A DNA stretch of 64,000 nucleotides from Azospirillum sp. RU38E (GCF_900188385.1 NZ_FZOI01000017.1:62001-126000); one strand, 5' to 3'; shown: positions 50,425 through 59,000, counted from the first letter of the stretch. The notes: a model not told the origin generated them from the letters alone. Made by a program: numbers and translations.

Positions 50425-51546
50425 TTACTCAACAGCCATGCCGCCGCAGGCACCGGGCGCACGGACGGGGTTGCACAGGGCGACGGCGCCACCCGGCAGC
50501 TGGACTTGATAATTGCTGAAGCGGGTGTCCGGCCAGATATAATCGGTGGAAATATATTGGGCACCCCCGCTGAGAGCCGCGTCGCGGGGGGCGGTGTCAT
50601 TGTGGCGCGCCTCCACCGTATTGGCATCGGCACGTGTCCGCACCATGAAGCCAGCGCTGACAGCTGCACGGATGCGGGCGGCATCCTTCAACGGTTCATT
50701 CAGGGTCAGATAGGCGGCGGCCGGCGATTTCTCATCCGTATTGATGAACATCACCCGGCCTTCCAGCGACCGCCGCTTGCCGCGATAGACGGCCACCACA
50801 GACGGCCCTTCATCCAGGGCAAACCAGATCTTGCCGCGCGCCTGTGCCAGCGTCGGCCAGTTACCGGCCAGCACCGCCGCGCGCAGGGTGGGATAGCGGC
50901 CCTGCACAACATCGGGGGTGACCAGCTTTTCCGGCGGCAGCACGCTGCGCACCTCCCGGTCGAAATTATCGAAGGCCGCTTCGTCAAAGGGCAGGGCGTC
51001 GGTACCGCCCGGCACGGGGGAGCGATCTTGTTTGGTGTTAACCATGATCATCAAGGGCAGATGGTTCGGATGCGCGTCCGACCAGCGGCGGATTTCCGCC
51101 AGACAGGCGGTGAAGGGCTGGCACTGGCTATAGGGATCAATGTCGGGGATATGAAACACCTTCAGGCCCGGCTGCGACCGGGCCTCCTTGAAGCCATCCG
51201 GCAGGCTCTGCCCGGCGAGCGCCGGTCCCTTGGGGTCGGTGAAGCGCCCGCCGGCCGGATCGTGATAAACGTCCAGCTCCAGCTGGCGGACACCGGCATC
51301 CAGCTGTTCCGTCAGGCTGCGATGCCCGTAATCGATGGAATCCGCCGCCTTCTGGTTCCTGCTGGCCAGCAGCCCCCATTCAGCCGGCGACAGGGGTTTT
51401 TTGTAGCTGTTATGCGTACCGACGGCGACGATGTCATTCATATGCAGATGATTGTCCAGCAAAGCCCGCCCCACCGGCGCATCCGCCGCCATCACAGGGG
51501 GAGCCAGCAGACCCGCCAGCAGCAGGGAACAGACAATCGTGCGCAT
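50425..51546 (-). CDS. Exported PI-PLC-like phosphodiesterase (Ca2+-dependent PLC1-type)
   Basis: 373-residue protein with a signal peptide (IVCSLLLAGLLAPPVMAA, residues 4-21). It has the TIM-barrel PLC-like opening NDIVAVGTHNSYK with catalytic-type His45, then TEQLDAGVRQLELDVYHDP near residue 80 (metal and second His region) and KVFHIPDID near 130. The C-terminus holds two cysteines in ALCNPVRAPGACGGM. The start at 51546 has GGAGAGA upstream and leads straight into the signal peptide. It heads a two-gene operon with the metallophosphoesterase. The upstream flank is AT-rich and ends 147 bp away in the ISNCY element. Likely a periplasmic or secreted phosphodiesterase; substrate unknown. Confidence 0.82.
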   Translation of the reverse strand: MRTIVCSLLLAGLLAPPVMAADAPVGRALLDNHLHMNDIVAVGTHNSYKKPLSPAEWGLLASRNQKAADSIDYGHRSLTEQLDAGVRQLELDVYHDPAGGRFTDPKGPALAGQSLPDGFKEARSQPGLKVFHIPDIDPYSQCQPFTACLAEIRRWSDAHPNHLPLMIMVNTKQDRSPVPGGTDALPFDEAAFDNFDREVRSVLPPEKLVTPDVVQGRYPTLRAAVLAGNWPTLAQARGKIWFALDEGPSVVAVYRGKRRSLEGRVMFINTDEKSPAAAYLTLNEPLKDAARIRAAVSAGFMVRTRADANTVEARHNDTAPRDAALSGGAQYISTDYIWPDTRFSNYQVQLPGGAVALCNPVRAPGACGGMAVE

Positions 51547-51692
51547 CGGATGTCTCTCCAGAGACCAAGGAAGCCAAGGGTCCGCATAAGACAATATTTG
51601 GATGACAGTTCCGTGATGATTGACAATTTATCATGATTTATTTTCCATAATTAATATTATTGATAAATTTGAATGTAGGCGCAAAGTTAAAA

Positions 51693-53170
51693 TGTCAGTC
51701 CTGAGCAAGATAGAAATGTCAGTCTCTGGATCGGTTTTGGCCGGTTTTGGAGGCTGCCATGGGCTGGCTGATGATGAGCGATCGGGATGTCCGGCGTGTT
51801 GAGGTACTGGCAGAAATCGAGAGTGGTCAGCTTGGGGTTTCGGACGCCTCTGGGATATTGGGTTTGAGTGAGCGTCAGGTATGGCGTCTTCTGGATCGGT
51901 ATCGATGCGATGGCGGCGGTGGGATTGTCCATCGAGGCCGGGGCCGACCGTCGAACCATCGATTGGTGGCGGGTTTACGCGCGCTGGCGCTGGAACTGGT
52001 TCGTCTGCATTACCATGATTTTGGGCCAACATTGGCAGCGGAGAAGCTTGCCGAACGGCATGGTCTTACGGTGTCGCGGGAGACGCTGCGGCACTGGATG
52101 GCGGAGGCCGGTCTCTGGCGGACAAAGGCCCAGCGGCGTCAATTTCACCGCCCTCGCCTTCGGCGGCAATGCCTGGGTGAGTTGGTACAGATTGATGGGA
52201 GCGAGCATCGTTGGTTTGAGGATCGGGGGCCGCCCTGCACGCTGCTGGTGTTTGTGGATGATGCGACCAGCCGGCTGATGCATCTGAAATTTGTGCCGTC
52301 GGAGAGCACGCTGGCCTATATGCAGGCGACGCGGGATTACATCGCTGCCTATGGGAGGCCGGTGGCCTTTTACAGCGATCGGCATGGCATTTTCCGGGTT
52401 AACCGACCGGGCGAAAGTAAACGCAGCGACGGTCTGACCCAGTTCGGGCGAGCCTTGCAGGACCTGGAGATTACCATCCTCTGCGCGCATTCCCCGCAGG
52501 CCAAGGGTCGGGTCGAGCGGGCGCATCTGACATTGCAGGATCGGCTGGTGAAGGAATTGCGTCTGGCTGGGATTTCCACGATGGAGGCGGCCAACCGGCT
52601 CCTGCCGGATTTTGTCCGGGACTATAACGAACGCTTTGCCAAGCCGCCCCATCAGCCGGAGAACCTGCACCGTCCGCTGGCCCCCTATCAGGATCTGGAC
52701 GAGGTTCTGGCTTGGCGGGAGGAGCGCACGGTTACCGACAATCTGACCCTGCACTACAACCGGGTGATGCTGCTTTTGGAGCCGAGCCGAATGGCGCGGG
52801 CGGCCCGGCACCGGCGGGTGACGGTATATGATTATCCCGACGGGCGCCTGCTGGTCCGCTGGAAGGGTGTTGATTTGCCGTTCCGGGCCTTCGACAAGCT
52901 GCAACGGGTGCCCCAGGGCGAGATTGTCGATAACAAGCGGCTGTCGGCAGCGCTGGCGTGGGCCCAGGAGGAGCAGGCCAAGGCCTCTCCCCGTCAGCGC
53001 CGCACACATAGTCCAACCCGTCGTGCACAGGGGCCGGCTCCCTTCACCACGTGAACCGCTTGCGGGGGCTGCGCTGCGCGCGGCGGAAGGCTCCGCGCAG
53101 CCCCCGCAAGCTCACAAGGGTGACATTTCTATCCGGCGCAAACCGATGACATTTCTAACTGGCACTGACA
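51693..53170 (+). mobile_element. Complete ISNCY-family insertion sequence
   Basis: About 1.48 kb, bounded by inverted ends that begin TGTCAGT and carry an inner AGAAATGTCA word. Left end 51693-51719 has two ATGTCAG copies; the right end has their mirror words TGACATTTCT near 53121 and 53148, and CTGACA at 53165-53170. It holds one intact transposase gene. No target-site duplication is visible (left flank TAAAA, right flank TGGCT). The right side abuts a truncated IS30 element, so the original flank has been rearranged. Confidence 0.8.
51759..53054 (+). CDS. ISNCY-family transposase (DDE integrase core)
   Basis: 431-residue transposase. An N-terminal helix-turn-helix occupies about residues 5-60 (SDASGILGLSERQVWRLLDRYR), followed by HRGRGRPSNHR. 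The rve integrase core has acidic residues in LGELVQIDGSEHRW, VAFYSDRHGIFR and PQAKGRVERAH, in the usual D-D-E order. The C-terminus is basic. ATG 51759 sits 5 nt after GGAGG; a TTG start at 51747 is possible. The reading frame is intact, so the element may be active. Confidence 0.9.
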   Translation: MGWLMMSDRDVRRVEVLAEIESGQLGVSDASGILGLSERQVWRLLDRYRCDGGGGIVHRGRGRPSNHRLVAGLRALALELVRLHYHDFGPTLAAEKLAERHGLTVSRETLRHWMAEAGLWRTKAQRRQFHRPRLRRQCLGELVQIDGSEHRWFEDRGPPCTLLVFVDDATSRLMHLKFVPSESTLAYMQATRDYIAAYGRPVAFYSDRHGIFRVNRPGESKRSDGLTQFGRALQDLEITILCAHSPQAKGRVERAHLTLQDRLVKELRLAGISTMEAANRLLPDFVRDYNERFAKPPHQPENLHRPLAPYQDLDEVLAWREERTVTDNLTLHYNRVMLLLEPSRMARAARHRRVTVYDYPDGRLLVRWKGVDLPFRAFDKLQRVPQGEIVDNKRLSAALAWAQEEQAKASPRQRRTHSPTRRAQGPAPFTT

Positions 53171-54021
53171 TGGCTGTAGGCGGGTGGATTCTATTTTGAA
53201 GTGCGACTCTCGTTTATAGTCATATGGTTAGCAATGGAGGCTGCCATGGGAGAGCACTATTCACACCTGAGTTTGACGGAACGGCGCCGGATTGAGGAGA
53301 TGTTCCAGGCGTCGATTCCGGTTCGGGAGATCGCGGCGCGGCTTGGACGGCATCGCGGGACGATCCACCGTGAGATCAATCGCAATTTTTATCACACAAG
53401 TTTCCGGGATCGGGATGGGAACGACTACCGAGGTTATTACTGCATGACGGCGAATGCGCTGGCCAAGCGGCGGCGCCGTTCTGGCCGGGTGAAATTGCTG
53501 CGGCATCCGGCCCTTCTGGCGCATGTGGTGGCGAAGCTGCATGCGGGCTGGTCGCCGCAGCAGATTTCCGGTCGTCTGAAGATCGAACCACAGCCGGTCG
53601 GTCAGATATCGCATGAGAGCATCTACCGGCATATTCACAGTGACGAAGGCCGGGAGGCAAAGCTGTATGCCCTGCTGGCGGTGGCCCGGCGGCACCGTCG
53701 TCGTCAGAAGGGCCGCAAGCCCCGGACTTCGGTGATCCCGGCAGAGCGGTGGATTGAAGCCCGCCCGGCTGAAGTCAGTGACCGCAGTCAGTTCGGCCAT
53801 TGGGAGGCGGATCTGTTGATCTTTGCGCGCAAGCATGGCAAGGCCAATGTCACCTGGCTCCAGGAGCGGCAAACCCGTTATCTGCTGTTGCTGGACAACG
53901 AGGACCGGCGGTCCGCCGGCGTCATGTCCCGCATCAGCGAGGCTCTTGCCCCCCTGCCCGGCCCCGCCCGCCGCAGCATCACCTTCGACCGGGGCACCGA
54001 GTTTGTCGTTGCCTGGCAATC
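53171..54021 (+). mobile_element. Truncated IS30-family element
   Basis: The left end lies within about 53171-53215 (GATTCTATTTTGAAGTGCGACT-like IS30 terminus), directly next to the ISNCY right end. The right part, including the transposase C-terminus and the right inverted repeat, is missing. Sequence changes at about 54015-54030 into a minus-strand deacetylase gene fragment. This points to a deletion after insertion. Confidence 0.75.
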
Positions 54022-54052
54022 ATTGCTCATGCCTCTCGCCTCAAACAGGTAA
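53246..54052 (+). pseudogene. IS30-family transposase, C-terminally truncated
   Basis: Starts MGEHYSHLSLTERRRIEEMF with an IS30 helix-turn-helix (IREIAARLGRHRGTIHREINRN) and contains HSDEGREAKLY and the first catalytic Asp segment FGHWEADLLIF. TFDRGTEF (second Asp) lies near residue 252. Normal IS30 transposases continue about 60-80 residues with the catalytic Glu. Here homology stops after TEFV, and the frame runs into foreign sequence before a stop at 54050-54052. ATG 53246 has GGAGG 5 nt upstream. The 16 bp around this start, TGGAGGCTGCCATGGG, are identical to those around the ISNCY transposase start. Probably inactive. Confidence 0.85.
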
Positions 54053-54225
54053 CAAAGCCGCCATATGCCAGTCCACCGGCCATATTCGCGCCAGGTGAAT
54101 GTGGGAGAATCGGACGTGTCACCGGGCAAGACATCGGGTGGAATCGGTGGATCGTCCTCATAACAGGGCTGGAGCACTGCAACCTTCTTTTTATCGGGCC
54201 AGTGCAACGGACCACGCTCGGGCAA
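54022..54225 (-). pseudogene. 5' fragment of a third PuuE-like polysaccharide deacetylase gene
   Basis: From ATG 54225 the first about 67 residues read like the deacetylases at 27161 and 28072: LHWPDKKKVAVL matches KIVWPGEKKLAFWV, and WREYGRWTGIWRLCYLFEARG matches ARDWGNRVGHWRLMEAMDECG. Homology ends at the junction with the IS30 fragment (about 54022-54028), so roughly 230 residues, including the metal site, are lost. It lies 27 bp after the racemase-family gene on the same strand and was probably the next gene of that operon. Confidence 0.8.
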
Positions 54226-54252
54226 AGGGACGTCATTGTAATTAAGTACGGA

Positions 54253-55011
54253 TCAGAATTCCTCAAGCAGGCGACCAAAGCCATATATCTTGTCCTGAAT
54301 ACCGTTGGCGCGCAGCGCGTGCCAGTATGTCGCAGTATTGATGGCGATGACCGGTTTGCCCAGCCAGGTCTCAGCAGCAGCGGCCAGCTTCACCATCGAC
54401 AGGTTGGTACCGACCTGCAGGATGGCATCCACGTCGTCACCATCCAGTTGGCTAAGCACGTCGCGCAACCGATCCGTGCCGACTCGGGCGATGGAAGTCC
54501 AGGACGCGCATTGCAGCGGCACATCGCGGACCGTCTCATATCCATAATCGGACAGGAAACGGCGGACCTGCTCGTTGGCCACGGGATAATAGGGCGACAC
54601 GAAGGCTACCTTCTTCACCCCGCCATAGGCAGCGATGGCGGCTGCCAGAGATTCGGAGCCGGTGGAGAGATAGAGCCCGCTGATCTCCCGGATCTGCCGG
54701 CGGAACTTTGCCGCCCCTTCCGCCCCTCCGAAGAAAGTGATGGCGGACATACCCATGACCAGATAATCGGGATCACACGTCATCACCGCCTTTACGGCGT
54801 CCATGGTATTGTCGGCGATCTCCTGCGTGCCGGCCAGAAACGTCTCGTTGCTGATCGCCTGGGCGTTCGACACGATGATCCGGCTATAGTGATTGGTCAC
54901 GCCGGCGGGGCGCATGTCGTCGAAATCGGGCTGCACAATGGTGTTCGTGCTGGGCCCCAGCACGCCGAACACCTTGCGCCAGCCACGGCTGTCCTTGCCT
55001 TCACCCTGCAT
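54253..55011 (-). CDS. Asp/Glu racemase-superfamily protein (maleate isomerase/arylmalonate decarboxylase-like) lacking both catalytic Cys
   Basis: 252-residue two-domain protein of the maleate isomerase/AMDase branch. Family words are FGVLGPSTNTIVQPDFDDM (15-33), DYLVMGMSAITFFGG (82-96), VKKVAFVSPYYPVANEQVRRFL (132-153), DDVDAILQVGTNLSMVKL (192-209) and GKPVIAINTATYWHALRANG. Active members carry catalytic Cys at the positions aligned here with Met88 and Gly201, so neither acid/base Cys is present. The only cysteines (C79 and C168) are elsewhere. The surrounding fold is intact and there is no frameshift, so this looks like a functional subfamily with other chemistry. A TCCAGAACAGGGG leader motif precedes the start. 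It was formerly in an operon with the truncated deacetylase. Confidence 0.82.
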   Translation of the reverse strand: MQGEGKDSRGWRKVFGVLGPSTNTIVQPDFDDMRPAGVTNHYSRIIVSNAQAISNETFLAGTQEIADNTMDAVKAVMTCDPDYLVMGMSAITFFGGAEGAAKFRRQIREISGLYLSTGSESLAAAIAAYGGVKKVAFVSPYYPVANEQVRRFLSDYGYETVRDVPLQCASWTSIARVGTDRLRDVLSQLDGDDVDAILQVGTNLSMVKLAAAAETWLGKPVIAINTATYWHALRANGIQDKIYGFGRLLEEF

Positions 55012-55362
55012 CTCATATCCCCTGTTCTGGATGGGTGGTCACATCATGACAGCGATGTCAGCCTGGCGCTTCTCCCGCGCGTAAGCGTGGCTTTCCTTCA
55101 TGATTTCGATGGTTTGACTGGTCTGTGCCTGAACAAAACAGCGCGCCGCACCGCGTTTTTATTTGGGCGCAGACCGCCTAGCGCGTCGATGCAACCGTCC
55201 CCGGCCGGCCACAGGGTGGACAAGTTCGGCAGTTTCCTGCGTATCGCCCCCCTGGAGTTCCTGTGAACAGGTGGCCCTATGCAGCGGCCAGCAGGGGTAA
55301 GGGCGCCCGGCTGCGCGGAATGAAGCAGTTGGTGGAACTGGACCCGGCCGGGTGAGCATGTA
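55012..55362. other. Intergenic region between racemase-family and IclR genes
   Basis: The region holds the promoter side of the racemase-family gene, with the shared CCCTGTTCTGGA motif at 55020-55031 (minus-strand TCCAGAACAGGG). It is followed on the plus strand by GGTCACAT. The rest (55060-55362) is GC-rich, and I recognise no gene in it; short open frames there have no family features. Confidence 0.5.
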
Positions 55363-56157
55363 CTAGCGTTGGTTCTGCATTGCCGCCTGGGTCAGCTCTG
55401 CGCTGATCGTCTCGGCCGTACCCTTCAGGTCGTCCAGGTAGCGATCTAGCGCCGTCTCTACCTTCATTGCGGAGGCGAAGAAGATCATCGTCATCGCCGC
55501 CTTGAAATTCTCGCCCAGAAAGATGGGCACAGCAACGGAGGAGGTCTTGCCGGGGGTCAGGTTGTGATGGTTGCGCCCCTGCACGGCGTAGCCCTGCGAG
55601 CGGATTCGTTCAACATTCAGCGCTGCATGAGCCGCCTTCAGATATTCCGGGTCCACCTCCCGCGACACCTTCATCCACCGCAACAGCGTCTCGCGCTCCT
55701 CATCCTGGGTATAGGCCATCGACAGCTTGCCTGATGCGCTGTCCAGTATTGGCAGGGTGAAGCCCGGATAATACCGTTCGAAGGTCAGCGCCGTGTTGGC
55801 GTGGGTGCTGTCGCGCAGCATCATGTTGCGCCCGACGCGGGAGGCAATGGAGATGGGCCAGCCAATGCGGCGCGTCAGCGACACGATAAGCGGCCGCGCG
55901 ATCTCCACCAGCCGGTCATCATCCTGGAAACCATAAGCCAGTGACTGGACCATCGCTGTGGGCCTGTACCGCTTACGATCGGGCTCCTGCTCCACCAGCC
56001 CTTCATAAACCAGGGTCTGAACCAGGCGGCAGGCCGTCGGATAGGGCACCTCCGCCGACCGGGCAATTTCCATCATGGTCAGCGACCCTTGCCGGTTAAT
56101 GGCCTTCAAAGCCGCGATGGCCCGGCTGATCGCGCGGATTGGCACGCCCTTTTCCAT
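55363..56157 (-). CDS. IclR-family transcriptional regulator
   Basis: 264-residue regulator. The N-terminal helix-turn-helix covers about residues 5-70 (IRAISRAIAALKAINRQGSLTMMEIARSAEVPYPTACRLVQTLVYEGLVEQ), and the IclR effector domain about 85-255 (SASGKLSMAYTQ, IRSQGYAVQ, SVAVPIFLGENFKAAMTMIFF). ATG 56157 was chosen because a GGAGGGGGG site precedes it and the HTH follows at once; the longer open frame to 56382 adds unrelated sequence. It lies in the middle of the second catabolic cluster and is the likely regulator of the racemase, MFS, DUF1838 and hydantoinase genes. Inverted repeats in its own promoter (56237-56253) and near hyuA (63409-63482) are candidate operators. Confidence 0.9.
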   Translation of the reverse strand: MEKGVPIRAISRAIAALKAINRQGSLTMMEIARSAEVPYPTACRLVQTLVYEGLVEQEPDRKRYRPTAMVQSLAYGFQDDDRLVEIARPLIVSLTRRIGWPISIASRVGRNMMLRDSTHANTALTFERYYPGFTLPILDSASGKLSMAYTQDEERETLLRWMKVSREVDPEYLKAAHAALNVERIRSQGYAVQGRNHHNLTPGKTSSVAVPIFLGENFKAAMTMIFFASAMKVETALDRYLDDLKGTAETISAELTQAAMQNQR

Positions 56158-56236
56158 ACCCCCCTCCACCTGTCGAATATCATGGGCGGCATGATGCCAA
56201 TGTTCGGCAGCACCGGGGGCAGAAACCGTGATTTTG

Positions 56237-56253
56237 TATCCACCTGATGGATA
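56237..56253. promoter_or_regulatory. Inverted repeat in the IclR gene promoter
   Basis: TATCCA-N5-TGGATA, 80 bp upstream of the IclR start. Nearby at 56276-56283 is TTGACCGC, a word that recurs as an inverted pair upstream of hyuA. Candidate autoregulatory IclR site. Apart from this, no gene is seen in 56158-56394. Confidence 0.45.
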
Positions 56254-56394
56254 GACTATGCTTTGAAGGTTCCAATTGACCGCATACGCCGATACGGCGC
56301 AACGCCGTGGGCCGCTGGCGGGAGATTGCGGAGCAGACCGGTCCGTGCGGCCGCCATCGTAAAGCCGCGCCACCCAATCCACTTTCCAGCCCTG

Positions 56395-57747
56395 TCAGTG
56401 GCGACCAAATCGGCCATAGAGAGCCGCCGCAATCAGATTGAATAGACCTGGGAACACCCCGAAAGCCAGCATGACACCGGTCAGGGCGCGAGGTTCCTGC
56501 GGCAGGCCCGCCATGGACCGGGCAACATCGAAACCGAAGCCCGACAATACCAGGCCCACCAGCAGCGTGCCGCCCAGGGCGAAGCCGATCTTGTCCACGG
56601 CCACCCAGGCGGCGGAATAGAGCCCGGCATTGGCCCGATCCTCGCCGGCAATATCGGACATCATGGAAAAGCTGAGCAGGGCCCAGCCGGAATTGAACAG
56701 CGCGGCCACGACGCAAAACACATAAGCGACAAAGATGCCGGACTGGGCATTCTGCGACCAGGCGATATAGCTGACGCCATAACCGATGGCGGACAGCACA
56801 TAGACGGGCTTCTTGCCCACGCGCTTGGCCAGGGCCACCCACATCGGCTGGGCCACGATGATACCGGCGCAGACAGCGACGATCAGGCCACCGATCAGCT
56901 GCAGCGCGCCGGCCCCCTGCCCCATATTGTAGGTCAGAAAATAGAGCATGGATGCGTAAGCCATGCCCGATCCGATCAATTGCAGCAGATTGGACATCAG
57001 CAGCACCGAGAAGCGCGGCGCGGCCAGCACGGAGATTGCAGCGCCAAAGGTCATGCGGGGGCTGGCCGCGGGGGTTGGCGCCCGGCCCGCCTGCCGCGCC
57101 GCACGTCCGGCCCCGAAAAAGGCGATGAGGAGGGAGATGGGGCAGATCACAGCCAGAACACGGGACATGCCCTCATATCCCGGCTGCCCACCGCCCAGAT
57201 GCTGAACCACCCCAGGTGCCACCGCCCCGCCGATCAGGACGCCGGCGGCGGTGAAGACCAGCCGCCAGGCCATCAGCACCGTCCGCTGGTGCGGATCGTC
57301 CGACAATTCGCCAGCAATGGCCAGATAGGGAACGGAAAAGCTGGCAAAAACCGCCATGTACAGGCTGAAGGCGGCCGCCACATAGACGATACGGCCATTC
57401 ATGGACAGGTCAGCCGGCACATGAAACAGCAGCAGAAAGGCCATGGGCGAACCCACAACCCCGGCCAGCAGCCACCAGCGGCGGTGGAACCGGTGTTTCC
57501 AGCGGTCGGACAGCACGCCGACCAGCATGTCGCACCCCACACCCCAGACCAGTTTCGGCACAAAGATCGCCACACCGGCCAGCGCCGGTTCAATCCCCAG
57601 TACCGTCGTCATGAAAAACAGCAGCAGCAGCGACGGCACATCGCGGAACACCTGGCCTGCCACCTGTCCGGCACCATAGCCGACCTGCGAGACAAGGCCC
57701 AGGCGGCCGGCTTGTTGGGAGGGGACTTCGGTCACGGCGGTGGTCAT
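56395..57747 (-). CDS. MFS transporter of the glycoside-pentoside-hexuronide (GPH/MFS_2) type
   Basis: 450-residue inner-membrane symporter with 12 hydrophobic segments. GPH-type features: YGAGQVAGQVFRDVPSLLLLFFMT in helix 1, VWGVGCDMLVGVLSDRWKHRFHRRW in loop 2-3 (acidic-basic signature), VPYLAIAGELSDDPHQRT near residue 140, and SMMSDIAGEDRANAGLYSAAW near residue 365. ATG 57747 follows AAGGA by 6 nt. It lies between the IclR gene (downstream) and the DUF1838 gene (upstream), but a GC-rich terminator at 57788-57817 separates it from the latter, so it has its own promoter. It probably imports the substrate of the second cluster by cation symport; GPH members are not limited to sugars. Confidence 0.86.
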   Translation of the reverse strand: MTTAVTEVPSQQAGRLGLVSQVGYGAGQVAGQVFRDVPSLLLLFFMTTVLGIEPALAGVAIFVPKLVWGVGCDMLVGVLSDRWKHRFHRRWWLLAGVVGSPMAFLLLFHVPADLSMNGRIVYVAAAFSLYMAVFASFSVPYLAIAGELSDDPHQRTVLMAWRLVFTAAGVLIGGAVAPGVVQHLGGGQPGYEGMSRVLAVICPISLLIAFFGAGRAARQAGRAPTPAASPRMTFGAAISVLAAPRFSVLLMSNLLQLIGSGMAYASMLYFLTYNMGQGAGALQLIGGLIVAVCAGIIVAQPMWVALAKRVGKKPVYVLSAIGYGVSYIAWSQNAQSGIFVAYVFCVVAALFNSGWALLSFSMMSDIAGEDRANAGLYSAAWVAVDKIGFALGGTLLVGLVLSGFGFDVARSMAGLPQEPRALTGVMLAFGVFPGLFNLIAAALYGRFGRH

Positions 57748-57787
57748 CGGCGATCCTTGGAAGGTCACGGTACATCAGAAACGAAAA

Positions 57788-57817
57788 GGGCGGGCGGGCA
57801 CCATCGCCCGCCCGCCC
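57788..57817 (-). terminator. Factor-independent terminator (minus strand) upstream of the MFS gene
   Basis: Perfect 12-bp GC-only stem (GGGCGGGCGGGC with GCCCGCCCGCCC) around a 6-nt loop. Read on the minus strand it is followed by TTTTCG. It lies beyond the multi-hairpin element and stops transcripts of the DUF1838 gene before the MFS gene. Confidence 0.8.
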
Positions 57818-57831
57818 TGCACCGACTTATA

Positions 57832-57982
57832 CCAACCCACCTAAAGGTTGACCTTTAGGTGGGTTGGAGGCCGGCGACCGCCGGCCCGCGCCACGTGGCG
57901 CGTAAGCCAAGCTGCCGGAGGCAGCGCCCGGCGCGTGAGGGGACACGAAATCTCCCTGGATCGGTCACGATCAAGGGAGATT
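57832..57982. repeat. Multi-hairpin intergenic element, copy C (five stems, reverse orientation)
   Basis: In plus order: a 17-bp stem (57832-57848 with 57851-57867), GGCCGGC-GACC-GCCGGCC (57869-57886), palindrome CGCGCCACGTGGCGCG (57887-57902), the word TAAGCCAA, GCTGCC-GGA-GGCAGC (57911-57925), and a 14-bp stem with one mismatch (57949-57962 with 57969-57982). Read on the minus strand this is the same order as copy A, and its first half is nearly identical to copy B. It starts 4 bp after the stop of the DUF1838 gene. Confidence 0.82.
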
Positions 57983-57986
57983 GGTA

Positions 57987-59000
57987 TTACTTAGGCGGCA
58001 ACGTCCGCGGCGGCGGCGGTTGCGGCGGCACCCACCCGGCTGGCACAGGCACCGGCTTCTGTTCACGCGCATAGTTTTCCAGGCTGGACAGTGACGGACC
58101 GTAATCTTCCGTCGGAGCGGCCAGCCATTTCGGGTCCATGGCGCGCGCGGCTTCCCGGATATCGGCCGGGATGTCGTTCACGCTGTCATAGGCGCCGAAA
58201 GAGCAGAAATAGGAGATATGGCCCGGCGCCTGACCCATCAGCATCCAGGGCAGCCACGGGGTAATGCGTGACCACTGGCCCACAGCCTTCACGTGGGTCA
58301 GCTTGGGATTCTCCAGATCCTTGCGCTTGATCACATAGGTGAACATCTCCGAGACGCGGTTGAACGCGCCCGACGATTCGCGCACCCACTTATCGGGCTG
58401 CAACGCGTTCTGATAGAGCATGTGGATGTCAGTGGTGACGATCACCGTATCGTCCGGACCATAGCGCCAGTCCAGGAGGAACGGCTCCGGCGGCGGCTTG
58501 TCCTTGTTCATTCCGCCATAGGACGGGGGCTGGGGACGGAATTCGCTGATCGTGAAATTGAACGGATCGTTGGCGATGGGCACGACCCGCACATCCTCGT
58601 TGGTATACGGGTTATGCCAGGTCTTGAGGATCTCACCGGTCTTGATGTCCCGGTAGAAACCAACCTCACGCAGCATACGGCGGTACGAGCCGTCCTCAAG
58701 ACGCTTGGTGCGGACGAAGCTGAAGCCATCAATGATGAACAGAGGCCGCACCGGCTCATTGTCGCGCACACCATAGACGTTGCCACGGAACCAGCCGATT
58801 TTTTCCTTCGTGGGATCGATATCCGCATCCAGCCGGGCATAGCTGTCACGGTTCCATTTCGGGTCTTTGAAGTCGATCTTCGTCTGGAAGGGCGGCGCGC
58901 TTCCAGACGCCGCCGAAGCACCGATACCCACCGCGCCGACGGTGGCCGCCATGGCCGCCAGGCCCAGGCTTTGACGACGCGTCAATTCAGGTCCGCTCAT
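57987..59000 (-). CDS. Tat-exported DUF1838 protein
   Basis: 337-residue protein with a twin-arginine signal (LTRRQSLGLAAMAATVGAVG, residues 6-25) and cleavage after about residue 33. The mature part contains WFRGNVYGVRDNEPVRPLFIIDGFSFVRTKRL, KTWHNPYTNEDVRVVPIANDPFN, a Tyr/Trp-rich middle (PWLPWMLMGQAPGHISYFCSFGAYDS) and a proline-rich tail. The pattern is that of DUF1838 proteins, which have no established function. Tat export implies folding, perhaps around a cofactor, before secretion to the periplasm. Its leader carries the shared TCCAGAACAAGGG motif (59013-59025), linking it to the hyuA and racemase genes. It is followed by the multi-hairpin element and a strong terminator. Confidence 0.8.
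   Translation of the reverse strand: MSGPELTRRQSLGLAAMAATVGAVGIGASAASGSAPPFQTKIDFKDPKWNRDSYARLDADIDPTKEKIGWFRGNVYGVRDNEPVRPLFIIDGFSFVRTKRLEDGSYRRMLREVGFYRDIKTGEILKTWHNPYTNEDVRVVPIANDPFNFTISEFRPQPPSYGGMNKDKPPPEPFLLDWRYGPDDTVIVTTDIHMLYQNALQPDKWVRESSGAFNRVSEMFTYVIKRKDLENPKLTHVKAVGQWSRITPWLPWMLMGQAPGHISYFCSFGAYDSVNDIPADIREAARAMDPKWLAAPTEDYGPSLSSLENYAREQKPVPVPAGWVPPQPPPPRTLPPK

Noticed and set aside
51685-53180. Target-site duplication for the ISNCY element
   Set aside because: The bases flanking the two ends do not match; the right flank is IS30 sequence, so the original duplication is lost or never existed.
54028-55266. 488-codon plus-strand frame continuing from the IS30 fragment
   Set aside because: Antisense to the racemase-family gene and intergenic DNA; no recognisable domain.
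55060-55360. Short open frames between the racemase-family and IclR genes
   Set aside because: No family resemblance, no good ribosome sites and overlapping frames on both strands; no gene supported.
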